This document shows positions 23,446-32,219 of a stretch of 56,180 nucleotides of DNA, one piece after another. The notes under the pieces were generated by a model. That model was given only the letters and a program-made list of their open reading frames with translations. It searched no databases and was not told the origin of the DNA. The DNA comes from CAYZJD01 sp964478455 (GTDB lineage Bacteria > Acidobacteriota > Terriglobia > Bryobacterales > Bryobacteraceae), in NCBI GenBank assembly GCA_964478455.1, contig CAYZJD010000001.1:1-56180 (forward strand), written 5' to 3'. The position numbers and the translations under genes were made by a program. The first letter of the stretch is position 1. Every line of letters begins with the position of its first letter.

Positions 23446-26400
23446 ATGACGCTGGAACAGCTCTCCCGACGCGACAAGTGGCTACTGCTGGCGGTCGTGG
23501 CGATCACGGCTGCCTCTGCTGTCTATACGTGGCGCAATTACGGGGCCGCGTTTTCCGAAGCCTCCATTGACCTTCGCTACTCCAAGGAAGAGATCACGCT
23601 GATGGCGGAGCGCTTCCTCCGCGAACGGGGGCTTTCAACCGCGGGCTATCGTAACTTGACGCTGTTCGAGCCCGACGACATGGCCAGCACGTACCTGGAG
23701 CGCGAACTGGATCTCACTCAAGCCAACCGCCTGATGCAGGGCCAGGTGGCGGTGTGGCGCTGGCGGGCCCGCTGGTTCCGCCCTCCCGAACAGGAGGAGA
23801 TGCACGTCTACCTGAGTCCGGCGGGCAAGCTCGTAGGCTTCCAGCACACTATTCCCGAAGCCGCGGCCGGAGCCCGGTTGGACAAGGACGCCGCCCGCCG
23901 GCTCGCGTCGGATTTTCTCTCACAGCAGACGCGCGCGCCTCACCGGCTGATCGAAGAGCAGCTTCGGGAACGACCCGTCCGCTTCGATTACTCCTTCACG
24001 TGGGAGCAAGAAGGCTTCCGGGCCAAGGACGCCACCTACCGGCGGACGGTCGTCGTCCAGGGCGATCGGATCGGCCACTATTCCGAGTTCCTGCACATCC
24101 CGGAGCAGTGGCGGCGGGACTTCGCTGCTCTCCGCTCCAAGAACGAACTCTACGCACAGGTGGCGACGGCCCTCTATCTGCCGCTGGTTCTGGCCGCCGT
24201 GGTGCTCGTGATTCAGGCCTTCCGGCGAAGGCTGCTCCGCTGGCGTTCGCTCGTGGCCATCGCGGGCGCCGTGGGCGTGCTGATGATCCTGAACCGGTGG
24301 AACATGCTGCCGTTCTTCATCGATCAGATGCCGACGAGTTCTCCGCTCTCGAAGAGTCTTGTCTTCGGCCTGCTTCAAGGACTTGGCGCAGGTGTCGGCG
24401 TCTTCTTCTATGTCATCCTGGCGGCGGCCGCGGGCGCGCCGCTCTACGGACGCTCGCAGCCCTGCCACGCGGCGCTGCGCGCTCTCGTCAGCCCAAAGAT
24501 CGTCCGCACACGCGAGTTCTTTCTGGCGACGATCACCGGCTATGGTTTCACCGCCGTTCACATCTCCTATGTCGTCGCCTTCTACCTCATCGGGCGCAGG
24601 TTCGGCGTGTGGAGCCCCCAGGAGATTAACTACTCCGACTTCCTGTCGACCTGGTTTCCCTGGCTATACCCGCTGACCATCTCCCTGTTCGCCTCGACGT
24701 CGGAAGAGTTCTGGTTCCGGTTGCTGGCGATTCCACTGTTGAAGCGGTGGTTGCGCTCCACGTGGCTGGCGGTGCTCATCCCGGCGTTCATTTGGGGCTT
24801 TCTCCACTCGACCTACCCCCAGCAGCCCGGTTACATCCGCGGCCTTGAGGTTGGCGTAATTGGAGTCGCCGCGGGATTCCTCATGCTTCGCTTTGGCATC
24901 CTGGCGACCTTGATCTGGCACTACACCGTCGATGCCATCCTTATCGGCATGTTCCTGCTGCGGGCCGAGAGCTGGTATTTCCGGGCCAGCGGCTGGCTTG
25001 TGGGTGGGGCGGTGTTCTTGCCGCTCCTGGTCTCGGCGGCGTTCTACCTCCGCCATCGAGGCTTCCAGGTTGAGCCCGAACTGCTGAACGCGGGGGAACC
25101 CGCCCCGGAGGATCACCGGCCGGTGGCGGTCGTGCAGCCTCGCCTGGAGGCGCTGCGGCCGCAATGGCCGTTGCGCCGGCTCTATACCGCAGCGGTGATT
25201 GTCGCTGCGGCCGGCCTTGCTTTCGCTCCTTTCCGCTTTGGCGACTTTCTCAGCTTGCGACTCACGCGCGCGCATGCCGCGAGGGCCGCCATGGCCGAAT
25301 TCAAACGGCTCGTGCCCGATCCGGAGGCATGGCGGCAGGTCACGCGCTTCGTGCCGCGCCTGGAGACTGAAGAGTTCGAGTTCCTCCGGCGAGAGGTGGG
25401 CGGCCGTCGTGCCAATGAAATCGTCCGCGAGCGGACGGCCACCGGCTTCTGGTTCGTCCGCTGTTTTCAGCCGCAGCGCAAGGAAGAATGGCACTTCTAC
25501 GTGGACCAGCACGGACGCGTGTTCTCCCGGAGCCACATATTGGACGAAAAGGCGCCCGGCGCGAGCCTGCCCGCCGAGGAAGCGCGCGGCATCGCCGAGG
25601 CCTACCTCGCCCGAGAGCAAGGGCTCGCCATCGAGCGGCACCGCCTGGTCGATGCAGCCAGCGACAAGAAGGAGCGGCGGACCGACCACGACTTCACCTG
25701 GGAGGATTCCTCATTTCGCGCGGGCGAGGCCAAGGCCCGCGTTTCCGTGGACGTCATCGGCGACGAAGTCTCCGGATACCAGCGGTTCCTCAAGCTGCCC
25801 GAGGAGTGGCTCCGCGATTTCCATAAGCCAAGGCTGGCGGCGTTGTTGATCCCTGGGTCCGCTGGCGCGATCGGGCTCCTTCTGCTGGTCGGCTTCTTCC
25901 GCCGGCTGGGTCAGCGGTCATCTGAAGGCGGGTCCGCCCATCGCTTCCACTGGCGTCTGTACATTGCTTCAGCGGTGTTGGGCCTCGCATTGATGGCGCT
26001 CGCGTCGTGGAACGCCTCACCGCTGTTCTTTGCGGGTTACGACACGGCCAGGCCCCTGGAGAACTACATCACCGAGGTCCTCCTCGCCCACGTGATGCGG
26101 GCCGCACTCGTGGGCTTCGCGCTGTTTCTGGCAACGTTTGCCGCCGACGTCTTCTTCCAACTGGCCGCCGGTGACCGCCGCCTGCCGCGCGCGTCCGCCC
26201 TGGGCGCGCTGGCGATCTTCCTTCTCGGCTGGGGAACGAACCGCGTTCTTGGGGGCGTTGAGCAGTGGATACCGGGACCCCGTCTTTCTCTGCCCCTTTG
26301 GACCCTAGCCGGTGTAGATACGCTCCTGCCCGCCGTCTCGGTCCTGATTCGGGCGGCGTTCTCGACGGCCGCGTTCCTCTGCCTGCTGACAATCGCCATC

Positions 26401-26760
26401 TCCGCCGCCTGCTGCTATCTGACTCCAGGCAGGAGGTTTGCGCTGTGCGCGGTGCTGGCCGTGATCTATGCCGCAAGCCGCTCGCAGAACGTGCCGCAGT
26501 TCGCTCATGACGTGCTTGTGTTCGCCGTGCTCCTCGGTCTGCTCGTCCTCGTGCTGAAGACCTGCGCCACGAACCTTGTTGCAGTCGGCGTAGGGTGGTT
26601 CTGGTTCGAGGTCTTCGGGTCAGCGGCGACCCTGCTCGAGCAGCCTGCGGCTGCCTTCCGCTGGAACGGTCTGCTGTGTCTGATGGTGGCCGCCGCCGCA
26701 GGCCTGGCGGTCATCCGTCGTGTTCGAGCAAGGGCGGGCGAACCGGATCAACCACTTTGA
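23446..26760 (+). CDS. CPBP family intramembrane metalloprotease with duplicated N-domain (1104 aa)
   Basis: A very large polytopic membrane protein. The CPBP (CAAX-processing type) core lies around residues 410-500: EExxxR in TSEEFWFRLLAIP (near 418), FxxxH in FIWGFLHSTYP (near 454) and the third motif in LIWHYTVDAI (near 491). A soluble domain of about 190 residues occurs twice, near 30-225 and 605-793. The copies share HxYLxxxGxxxxxxHxxxE (MHVYLSPAGKL, WHFYVDQHGRV) and the block FTWEQEGFRAKDA / FTWEDSSFRAGEA. A second cluster of membrane helices without protease motifs ends the chain. Ordinary CPBP proteins have 200-350 residues. ATG 23446 is preferred; GTG 23407 is possible. Substrate unknown. 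Confidence 0.75.
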   Translation: MTLEQLSRRDKWLLLAVVAITAASAVYTWRNYGAAFSEASIDLRYSKEEITLMAERFLRERGLSTAGYRNLTLFEPDDMASTYLERELDLTQANRLMQGQVAVWRWRARWFRPPEQEEMHVYLSPAGKLVGFQHTIPEAAAGARLDKDAARRLASDFLSQQTRAPHRLIEEQLRERPVRFDYSFTWEQEGFRAKDATYRRTVVVQGDRIGHYSEFLHIPEQWRRDFAALRSKNELYAQVATALYLPLVLAAVVLVIQAFRRRLLRWRSLVAIAGAVGVLMILNRWNMLPFFIDQMPTSSPLSKSLVFGLLQGLGAGVGVFFYVILAAAAGAPLYGRSQPCHAALRALVSPKIVRTREFFLATITGYGFTAVHISYVVAFYLIGRRFGVWSPQEINYSDFLSTWFPWLYPLTISLFASTSEEFWFRLLAIPLLKRWLRSTWLAVLIPAFIWGFLHSTYPQQPGYIRGLEVGVIGVAAGFLMLRFGILATLIWHYTVDAILIGMFLLRAESWYFRASGWLVGGAVFLPLLVSAAFYLRHRGFQVEPELLNAGEPAPEDHRPVAVVQPRLEALRPQWPLRRLYTAAVIVAAAGLAFAPFRFGDFLSLRLTRAHAARAAMAEFKRLVPDPEAWRQVTRFVPRLETEEFEFLRREVGGRRANEIVRERTATGFWFVRCFQPQRKEEWHFYVDQHGRVFSRSHILDEKAPGASLPAEEARGIAEAYLAREQGLAIERHRLVDAASDKKERRTDHDFTWEDSSFRAGEAKARVSVDVIGDEVSGYQRFLKLPEEWLRDFHKPRLAALLIPGSAGAIGLLLLVGFFRRLGQRSSEGGSAHRFHWRLYIASAVLGLALMALASWNASPLFFAGYDTARPLENYITEVLLAHVMRAALVGFALFLATFAADVFFQLAAGDRRLPRASALGALAIFLLGWGTNRVLGGVEQWIPGPRLSLPLWTLAGVDTLLPAVSVLIRAAFSTAAFLCLLTIAISAACCYLTPGRRFALCAVLAVIYAASRSQNVPQFAHDVLVFAVLLGLLVLVLKTCATNLVAVGVGWFWFEVFGSAATLLEQPAAAFRWNGLLCLMVAAAAGLAVIRRVRARAGEPDQPL

Positions 26761-26766
26761 TAGAAT
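26758..26766 (+). promoter_or_regulatory. Extended -10 promoter of the glycerol facilitator
   Basis: TGATAGAAT is an extended -10 element (TGn plus TAGAAT) overlapping the stop codon of the preceding gene and ending ten bases before ATG 26777. There is no clear -35 hexamer, as is common with extended -10 promoters. Confidence 0.4.
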
Positions 26767-26776
26767 TCCCCGATTC

Positions 26777-27556
26777 ATGCAGAGAGAAAACCTGAGTGGG
26801 GAAATGCTGGCCGAGTTCCTCGGCACCGCCGTACTGATGCTCTTCGGACAGGGCGTCGTTGCGATGACGCTGCTTTTCGGTAGCGGCGTGCCGGGCGAGG
26901 TGGTTAAGGGCGGCTACACGAACATCACGCTGTCTTGGGGTCTTGGCGTCGCTTTCGGCATCTACGTGGCCGGCAAGATTACCGGCGCTCATCTGAACCC
27001 CGCCGTGACTGTGGCTCTGGCAGTCTTTCGGGGCTTCCCATGGCGCAAGGTGATTCCCTACTGCCTTGCGCAAACGGTGGCGGCCTTCGTGGCCTCGGCG
27101 GTTGTCTTTTGGAACTACCGGCCCGCCTTCGAAAAGGCGGATCCGCTGCTGGAGCGAACGGCTTCGATTTTCACTACGTTCCCGGCGTTCGCGAGCCAGC
27201 CGCTGGCCGGACTCTTCGATCAGGTGGTTGGCACGGCCCTGCTGCTCCTTCTGGTATTCGCCATCACCGACGAGCGCAACCAGCCGGCAAGCCCCGGCCT
27301 GACGCCGTTGCTCATTGGGCTGATCGTAGTCGCCATCGGCATGGCGTTCGGTGGGATGCACGGCTATGCGATCAACCCGGCGCGTGACTTCGGCCCACGG
27401 GTGTTCACTGTGCTTGCCGGATTCCGAAACAACGGTCTGACCGACGGGAGCATGGTGTTCTGGGTACCTATTGCCGGCCCCCTGGCTGGCGGACTGCTCG
27501 GCGCCTGGCTTTACGACGCCGGCATCAGGCGATTTCTGCCGATTTCTGCCCGTTAG
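26777..27556 (+). CDS. glpF: Aquaglyceroporin / glycerol facilitator (259 aa)
   Basis: A six-helix inner-membrane channel of the MIP family. The first half-helix signature is GAHLNPAVTVA (near residue 73) and the second GYAINPARDFGPR (near 200). The Asp after the second NPAR motif is the mark of the glycerol-conducting branch, whereas water-specific aquaporins have other residues. The length is standard. ATG 26777 is preferred over the earlier in-frame start at 26720, which lies in the previous gene. No glycerol kinase is adjacent. Confidence 0.85.
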   Translation: MQRENLSGEMLAEFLGTAVLMLFGQGVVAMTLLFGSGVPGEVVKGGYTNITLSWGLGVAFGIYVAGKITGAHLNPAVTVALAVFRGFPWRKVIPYCLAQTVAAFVASAVVFWNYRPAFEKADPLLERTASIFTTFPAFASQPLAGLFDQVVGTALLLLLVFAITDERNQPASPGLTPLLIGLIVVAIGMAFGGMHGYAINPARDFGPRVFTVLAGFRNNGLTDGSMVFWVPIAGPLAGGLLGAWLYDAGIRRFLPISAR

Positions 27557-27582
27557 CTAAGCCTGGCGGGAGAAAAAGCCGC

Positions 27583-27588
27583 TATAAT
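27583..27588 (+). promoter_or_regulatory. Consensus -10 box (TATAAT) before yceD
   Basis: A perfect TATAAT lies 37 bases before ATG 27626, in the short gap after the glycerol facilitator. No convincing -35 hexamer is present. It is the likely promoter of the yceD-rpmF-plsX run. Confidence 0.5.
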
Positions 27589-27625
27589 GAAGAATCGCTG
27601 TCCCGGTTCCGCTGGAGAAGTCTGT

Positions 27626-28144
27626 ATGTTCTTGAGCATCCGTGAGATGGAACTGCGGAAGCTGCGTTTCGATGAGAGCTTCCAACCAGGCGAGATCCAG
27701 TTCCAGGACCGGAAGCTTTGGCAGGGAGGAGTCCTGCGGGCTGAGGGATCTGCGGAGTTGTTGCCAAACACCGGGGGCGAGATCCGCGTTCGTGGTCGCG
27801 TCAATGTTCTCATGCAGGCCGAGTGTGACCGCTGCCTCGAGACGGCGGACTTCCCTGTAGATGCCGATTTCGACCTCTTTTATGAGCCGGCCTCAGCGGG
27901 TCCGGAAGGGGAGGAGATCGAGATCAGCGGCGGGGAAATGGACACAGATTTCTACGAGGGCGACGGGCTGCTGCTGGAGGATATCCTGAGGGAGCAAGTA
28001 CTGCTGGCCTTGCCGATGCAGCGCACCTGCCGCGAGGACTGTCAGGGTATCTGCCCCGTTTGCGGCCAGAATCGCAACCTGGCGGCGTGCAACTGCCAGG
28101 TGAAGGGCTTCGACGACCGCTGGTCCGCCCTCAGGAATCTGTAG
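27626..28144 (+). CDS. yceD: YceD/DUF177 family protein (172 aa)
   Basis: A conserved protein encoded next to rpmF in most bacteria and implicated in 23S rRNA metabolism. Features are the central AECDRCLETADFPVDADF motif, an acidic middle region, the DILREQVLLALPMQRTC block and a C-terminal cysteine cluster (CREDCQGICPVCG, then CNC) that may bind zinc. ATG 27626 follows a GGAG site; the open frame extends further upstream without a better start. It is followed by rpmF and plsX on the same strand, the classical order. Confidence 0.9.
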   Translation: MFLSIREMELRKLRFDESFQPGEIQFQDRKLWQGGVLRAEGSAELLPNTGGEIRVRGRVNVLMQAECDRCLETADFPVDADFDLFYEPASAGPEGEEIEISGGEMDTDFYEGDGLLLEDILREQVLLALPMQRTCREDCQGICPVCGQNRNLAACNCQVKGFDDRWSALRNL

Positions 28145-28190
28145 GGACAGCGGCGAACACTGAGGGGAATTTTGAGGAAGGGAACTGTTC

Positions 28191-28373
28191 ATGCCTAATC
28201 CGAAACGACGACACTCCAAGCGGCGCACCTCCAACCGCCGAGCGCACGACCACCTGCGCACGCCGGGCCTCTCGGAGTGCCCGAACTGCCACGAACCGAA
28301 GCTGCCTCACCGGGCGTGCTCACATTGCGGCACATACAAGGGCCGGGAAGTGATCGAGGTCGTCGAGGAATAA
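28191..28373 (+). CDS. rpmF: 50S ribosomal protein L32 (60 aa)
   Basis: Small basic ribosomal protein. It has the typical start MPNPKRRHSKRRTSNRRAH and a four-cysteine zinc ribbon (CPNCHEPKLPHRACSHC), so it is the zinc-binding C+ form. A GAGGAAGGGAACTG ribosome region precedes the ATG. It lies between yceD and plsX. Confidence 0.97.
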   Translation: MPNPKRRHSKRRTSNRRAHDHLRTPGLSECPNCHEPKLPHRACSHCGTYKGREVIEVVEE

Positions 28374-28492
28374 TTGCACGGCCCTCCGCAACGGAGACGG
28401 AGCGGCTTTAGCCGCCTCCTCTTCCCGCTTGCGGCGGGCGCGCTCCGGGCGGCGCCTGACAAGGGAGGAACAGCCGAGTTCCTTAGGAGACT

Positions 28493-29521
28493 ATGCTGAC
28501 CGTCGCTGTCGACGCCATGGGCGGTGATCACGCCCCGAAGGCGGAGGTCGAGGGCGCCATCCGGGCTGCCCGCAGCCTTGGCGTGCGCGTGATCCTCGTG
28601 GGACGGGAGGACCTGCTGCGCCGGGAGCTGGCCCTGCATGACGGCGCGGGCTCGCTTCCCGTCGAAGTCGCTCATGCCAGCGAACACATCACTATGGAGG
28701 ACGTCGCGACGAAGGCTGTGCGCGGCAAGCGCGACAGCTCCATCCGCGTGGCCTCGCGGTTGGTCCGCGACGGCGCCGCGCAAGGATGGGTCTCGGCCGG
28801 CAACACCGGCGCGGTCATGGTCACCGCGCGCATGGTGCAGGGCATGGTGCCGGGGGTGGACCGGCCGGCGCTGGCCTCCGCCTTCCCTACGCTCAAGGGC
28901 ACGCCTGCCGTGATGGTCGATGTTGGCGCCAACGTGGACTGCACTCCGCGGATGCTCGCTCAGTTCGCCATTATGGGCGACATCTACTCGCGCGTGATCT
29001 TCCGCACGGAGAATCCGCGGGTCGGCCTCCTCTCCATCGGTGAAGAGGAGCACAAGGGCAACGAACTCACTCGCAGCGCCACCAAGCTGCTCCGTGGCCT
29101 GCCGATTAACTTCATCGGCAACGTAGAGGGCCGCGATCTTTACACCGGGGCCACCGATGTCATTGTCTGCGACGGTTTCATCGGCAATGTCGCCTTAAAG
29201 GTCAGCGAGGGCATGGTGGAGGTGATCAAGAGCATGCTCCAGGAGTCGCTCAAGGCGACCATGACCCGCCAGCTCGGCTACGTTCTCTCGCGGGCAGCCT
29301 ACCAGGATTTCAAGAAGCGGGTGGACTATTCCGAATACGGCGGCGCGCCGCTTCTGGGAGTGCGGGGCGTATGCATCATCTGCCACGGCCGCTCCAATGC
29401 CAACGCGATCAAGAACGCCATCCGCGTGGCGGGTGAATTTGCCGCCGCCGGGTTGAACCGGCGCATCGAAGCCGAACTGTCCCGCACTTCGGCGGCCGCT
29501 CTCACCTCCGGGGCGGATTGA
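28493..29521 (+). CDS. plsX: Phosphate acyltransferase PlsX (342 aa)
   Basis: Converts acyl-ACP to acyl-phosphate, the first step of PlsX/PlsY phospholipid synthesis, as a peripheral membrane enzyme. Diagnostic regions are the N-terminal VAVDAMGGDHAPKAEVEGA, the SAGNTGAVM loop, the MVDVGANVDCTP block and NPRVGLLSIGEEEHKGN, with the C-terminal VCDGFIGNVALKVSEG. Full length. ATG 28493 follows TTAGGAGA. The 119 bases before it hold a GC-rich hairpin (near 28400-28419) but no U tract. Confidence 0.95.
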   Translation: MLTVAVDAMGGDHAPKAEVEGAIRAARSLGVRVILVGREDLLRRELALHDGAGSLPVEVAHASEHITMEDVATKAVRGKRDSSIRVASRLVRDGAAQGWVSAGNTGAVMVTARMVQGMVPGVDRPALASAFPTLKGTPAVMVDVGANVDCTPRMLAQFAIMGDIYSRVIFRTENPRVGLLSIGEEEHKGNELTRSATKLLRGLPINFIGNVEGRDLYTGATDVIVCDGFIGNVALKVSEGMVEVIKSMLQESLKATMTRQLGYVLSRAAYQDFKKRVDYSEYGGAPLLGVRGVCIICHGRSNANAIKNAIRVAGEFAAAGLNRRIEAELSRTSAAALTSGAD

Positions 29522-29522
29522 A

Positions 29523-31445
29523 GTGAAGCGCGCGCCGGCCCTCTTCGCGCTCCTCCTCGCGGCGTTCTGGATCGTGCCGGCGCGGGCCCAGCGCCTCGAT
29601 CCTGTGAAATGGTCGCTGGCTCTGGAGCCGCCGTCCGCGCCCCCCGGGGCTTCCGTTCTCGCCCGTGTGACCGCCAGAATCGATCCCGGCTGGCATCTTT
29701 ACTCGCTTTCCACGCCCAAGGGCGGCCCGATTCCGACGACGCTGAAACTGCTCGACCATCCGGCTGCGGCGGCGGCCACAGGAGTCTACCAACCAGCGCC
29801 CAAGCGGAAGTTCGATCAAAACTTCAAACTTGAAGTGGAATCCTATGATAATGAAGCCACTTTCCTGCTCATCATCGAGCTGAAGAAGGACGCTGCCGCT
29901 GGTCCCGCGGAGTTCTCCGCCCAGGCCCGCTACCAAGTTTGCGATGATCGCCAGTGTCTCCTCCCGGTTCGCAAAACCGCGACCGCCAGGCTGATCATCG
30001 ACCCGAGTGCCGCTGCCGCTGTGCCGGCGGTCCCTGCCGGCTACACTCTCTTCGATGCCACTAAGCCCAGGGCTGCCGCCGGGTCTGTTGCGCCTTCGCG
30101 GGCGGCGGCTGGCGATGAAGGCCTCTCCGCCTTCCTGCTTGTCGCTTTCGGCTTCGGCATCGCCGCCGTCTTCACCCCCTGCGTCTTCCCAATGATCCCG
30201 ATTACCGTCTCGTTCTTCCTCAACCGGCAGTCGGGCTCGCGCGGCGAGGCGGTGTTGCAGGCGGCCGTCTTCTGCCTGGGGATCATCGTGCTGTTCACGT
30301 CCCTGGGTCTGATTACGACCGCCGCGCTCGGACCCTTTGGCGCGCAGCAGCTCGGCTCGAGCCCCTGGGTCAACGGCTTTATCGCCCTTGTCTTCCTCGT
30401 TTTCAGCCTGAGTCTTCTCGGCGCGTTCGAGATCACCATCCCTTCCAGTGTGCTCACGAAGCTCGACCGCACCTCCCAGCGCGGCGGCGTCCTCGGAACC
30501 CTGCTGATGGGTCTGACCTTTTCGCTGACCGCGTTCGCCTGCGTCGGGCCGTTTGTGGGGACGCTGCTCGCTGGCTCGCTCCAGAGCGGCGGCTTTCGCC
30601 CGGCGGCCGGCATGATCTGCTTCGCCGCCGGCCTCGCTGCGCCGTTCTTCCTTCTTGCATTGTTTCCCTCGTACCTTCAGCGCCTGCCGAAGAGCGGCGG
30701 CTGGATGGCGCGAGTCAAGATTGTTCTCGGGTTCGTCATCCTGGCGGTGATGCTGAAGTACGTGAGCAACATCGACTCCGTTCTGCAATGGAACCTGCTC
30801 ACGCGCGAGCGATTCCTGGCCTGCTGGGTGGTCCTGTTCGCGCTGCCGGGGCTGTACCTGCTTGGCTTCCTGCGCATGGAAGGTGTTCGCCCGGACGAGA
30901 GGGTCGGCTTGTGGCGGCTCATGATCGGCATTCTCTTCCTCGCGTTTGCGATCAGCCTGGTTCCGGGCATGTTCGGCGGTGGCCTGGGCGAGCTGGACGC
31001 CTATGTACCGCTGGCTGCGCGAGTTGCCGGCCCCTCCGGCCCCGCAGGCTCAGGATCCATGCCGTGGATGAAGAACCAGTACCGCGAGGCGCTCGATCGG
31101 GCGCGGGCCGAAGGCAAGCTGGTATTTGTGAGCTTCACCGGCTACGCCTGTACGAACTGCCACTGGATGAAGGCGAACATGTTTGTCCGGCCGGAGGTCG
31201 CCGCCGCCCTGGGCGAGTACGTTCTCGTGGAGCTTTACACCGACGGGACCGACGCCGCCTCGGAGGCCAACCAGCAGCTCCTCGAGCGGAAGTTCTCGAC
31301 CATCGCCATCCCCTTCTACGCGATCCTCGATGCCGATGAGAACGTGGTCGCCACCTTCGCCGGTCTCACCCGCGATCCTCAGGAATTCCTCGGTTTTCTG
31401 AATTCTGGCAAAGGCTCGGCGCCAGCCGGTTCGCGGGCGATTTGA
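29523..31445 (+). CDS. dsbD: Thiol:disulfide interchange protein DsbD (640 aa)
   Basis: Carries electrons from cytoplasmic thioredoxin to periplasmic proteins. A signal peptide (ALFALLLAAFWIVPARA) is followed by the N-terminal DsbD alpha domain with its Cys pair (VCDDRQCLL), eight membrane helices with the first catalytic Cys in FTPCVFPMIPITVSFF (near residue 220) and the second in LTAFACVGP, then the C-terminal thioredoxin domain with CTNC near 542-545 (YACTNCHWMKANMF). All three domains of the E. coli enzyme are present at the usual length. GTG 29523 starts one base after the plsX stop codon. Confidence 0.93.
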   Translation: MKRAPALFALLLAAFWIVPARAQRLDPVKWSLALEPPSAPPGASVLARVTARIDPGWHLYSLSTPKGGPIPTTLKLLDHPAAAAATGVYQPAPKRKFDQNFKLEVESYDNEATFLLIIELKKDAAAGPAEFSAQARYQVCDDRQCLLPVRKTATARLIIDPSAAAAVPAVPAGYTLFDATKPRAAAGSVAPSRAAAGDEGLSAFLLVAFGFGIAAVFTPCVFPMIPITVSFFLNRQSGSRGEAVLQAAVFCLGIIVLFTSLGLITTAALGPFGAQQLGSSPWVNGFIALVFLVFSLSLLGAFEITIPSSVLTKLDRTSQRGGVLGTLLMGLTFSLTAFACVGPFVGTLLAGSLQSGGFRPAAGMICFAAGLAAPFFLLALFPSYLQRLPKSGGWMARVKIVLGFVILAVMLKYVSNIDSVLQWNLLTRERFLACWVVLFALPGLYLLGFLRMEGVRPDERVGLWRLMIGILFLAFAISLVPGMFGGGLGELDAYVPLAARVAGPSGPAGSGSMPWMKNQYREALDRARAEGKLVFVSFTGYACTNCHWMKANMFVRPEVAAALGEYVLVELYTDGTDAASEANQQLLERKFSTIAIPFYAILDADENVVATFAGLTRDPQEFLGFLNSGKGSAPAGSRAI

Positions 31446-31474
31446 CCTTAAGCGATCCAAAATCCCCGAGGCAA

Positions 31475-31897
31475 CTACTCCACGCCCTCGAGAACAATCA
31501 CTTCCGGTCCGGCCATTGATCGCAAGGCCCTGTCGAAGGTAACGATGGTCAGGCCCGCAGCTCTGGCGAACGCCGCCAGGAACGCATCTGCCCAGATCTT
31601 CGTAGAAGGTTGAGACCTTGAGGACAAATTGCGAAAATGCGTCTCGACATCCGGACCGCCCGGCTCGTGGAGGAACTCGATGCGGCTGTCCTCAAACATC
31701 CGGTCGTACGCTCTCCAGGCCTCTCTCTGACTAACCACGTCTCTTCCCATGACCTGGGAGTTCGTGAGAAGGCGGAGCAGGACAAGTTGAGTGAACCGGC
31801 AGAAGAACACGGGTCTCTCTGCCTCGGCCTCGAACCAACCCTTCGCTGTGATGTGCTGACTGTGACGATTGTGTGCCAGCGCCAGCCAGACGTTCAC
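31475..31897 (-). CDS. PIN-domain (VapC-like) toxin without a proper start codon (140 aa)
   Basis: A PIN-domain ribonuclease. The frame reads NVWLALAHNRHSQH, central WRAYDRMFEDSRIEFL, then KIWADAFLAAFARAAGLTIVTFDRAL with the conserved WxDAxLAAxA and TFDxAL motifs. Relatives start M-x-FPDVNVWLALA, with the first metal-binding Asp in DVN. Here the Asp codon (GAC) is in frame one codon upstream of GTG 31897, but no ATG, GTG or TTG lies between it and an in-frame TGA further upstream. Starting at GTG 31897 would drop that Asp. The gene may use a rare start codon or be newly inactivated. It overlaps the end region of the antitoxin gene. Confidence 0.65.
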   Translation of the reverse strand: MNVWLALAHNRHSQHITAKGWFEAEAERPVFFCRFTQLVLLRLLTNSQVMGRDVVSQREAWRAYDRMFEDSRIEFLHEPGGPDVETHFRNLSSRSQPSTKIWADAFLAAFARAAGLTIVTFDRALRSMAGPEVIVLEGVE

Positions 31898-31898
31898 G

Positions 31899-32123
31899 TC
31901 AGGGAAATGGAATGATTTCGTAGATCTGTTCGTTGGTGAGATTCAACGTGCCGGGCTCTTTGGAGCGCAAGACCGGAAAGTCGACTCTCTTGCGCTTTTG
32001 TGGTGGCACGAGTTCCTTTTCCACCGCACGCAGGATCAGTTCCTTGAGGGATCGTCCCTGCGAGGCTGCCTTGACCTTGAGCCTCCGGTAGATCGGATCC
32101 GGGATATCGACCGTTGTGCGCAC
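31899..32123 (-). CDS. VapB-like ribbon-helix-helix antitoxin (74 aa)
   Basis: The N-terminus MRTTVDIPDPIYRRLKVKAA is a ribbon-helix-helix DNA-binding domain, followed by a helix (LKELILRAVEKEL) and a flexible tail that would wrap the PIN toxin. The GTG start at 32123 has a TACAAT box (32135-32140, minus strand) eleven bases before it, suggesting a nearly leaderless, self-regulated transcript. The stop is immediately followed by the toxin coding frame. Confidence 0.8.
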   Translation of the reverse strand: MRTTVDIPDPIYRRLKVKAASQGRSLKELILRAVEKELVPPQKRKRVDFPVLRSKEPGTLNLTNEQIYEIIPFP

Positions 32124-32219
32124 AAGAGCACCCTATTGTATGCATGGTCCGTGGAATGTCCGCTCAGCCTGCGCCCGGAACAAGGCAGTTTCAGTCCTCA
32201 GGCGCGCCCGCGGGCGGGC

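Noticed and set aside
28395..28425. Intrinsic terminator between rpmF and plsX
   Set aside because: The hairpin GCGGC-TTTA-GCCGC is not followed by a U tract and lies within a conserved operon; it is more likely a small REP-like palindrome.
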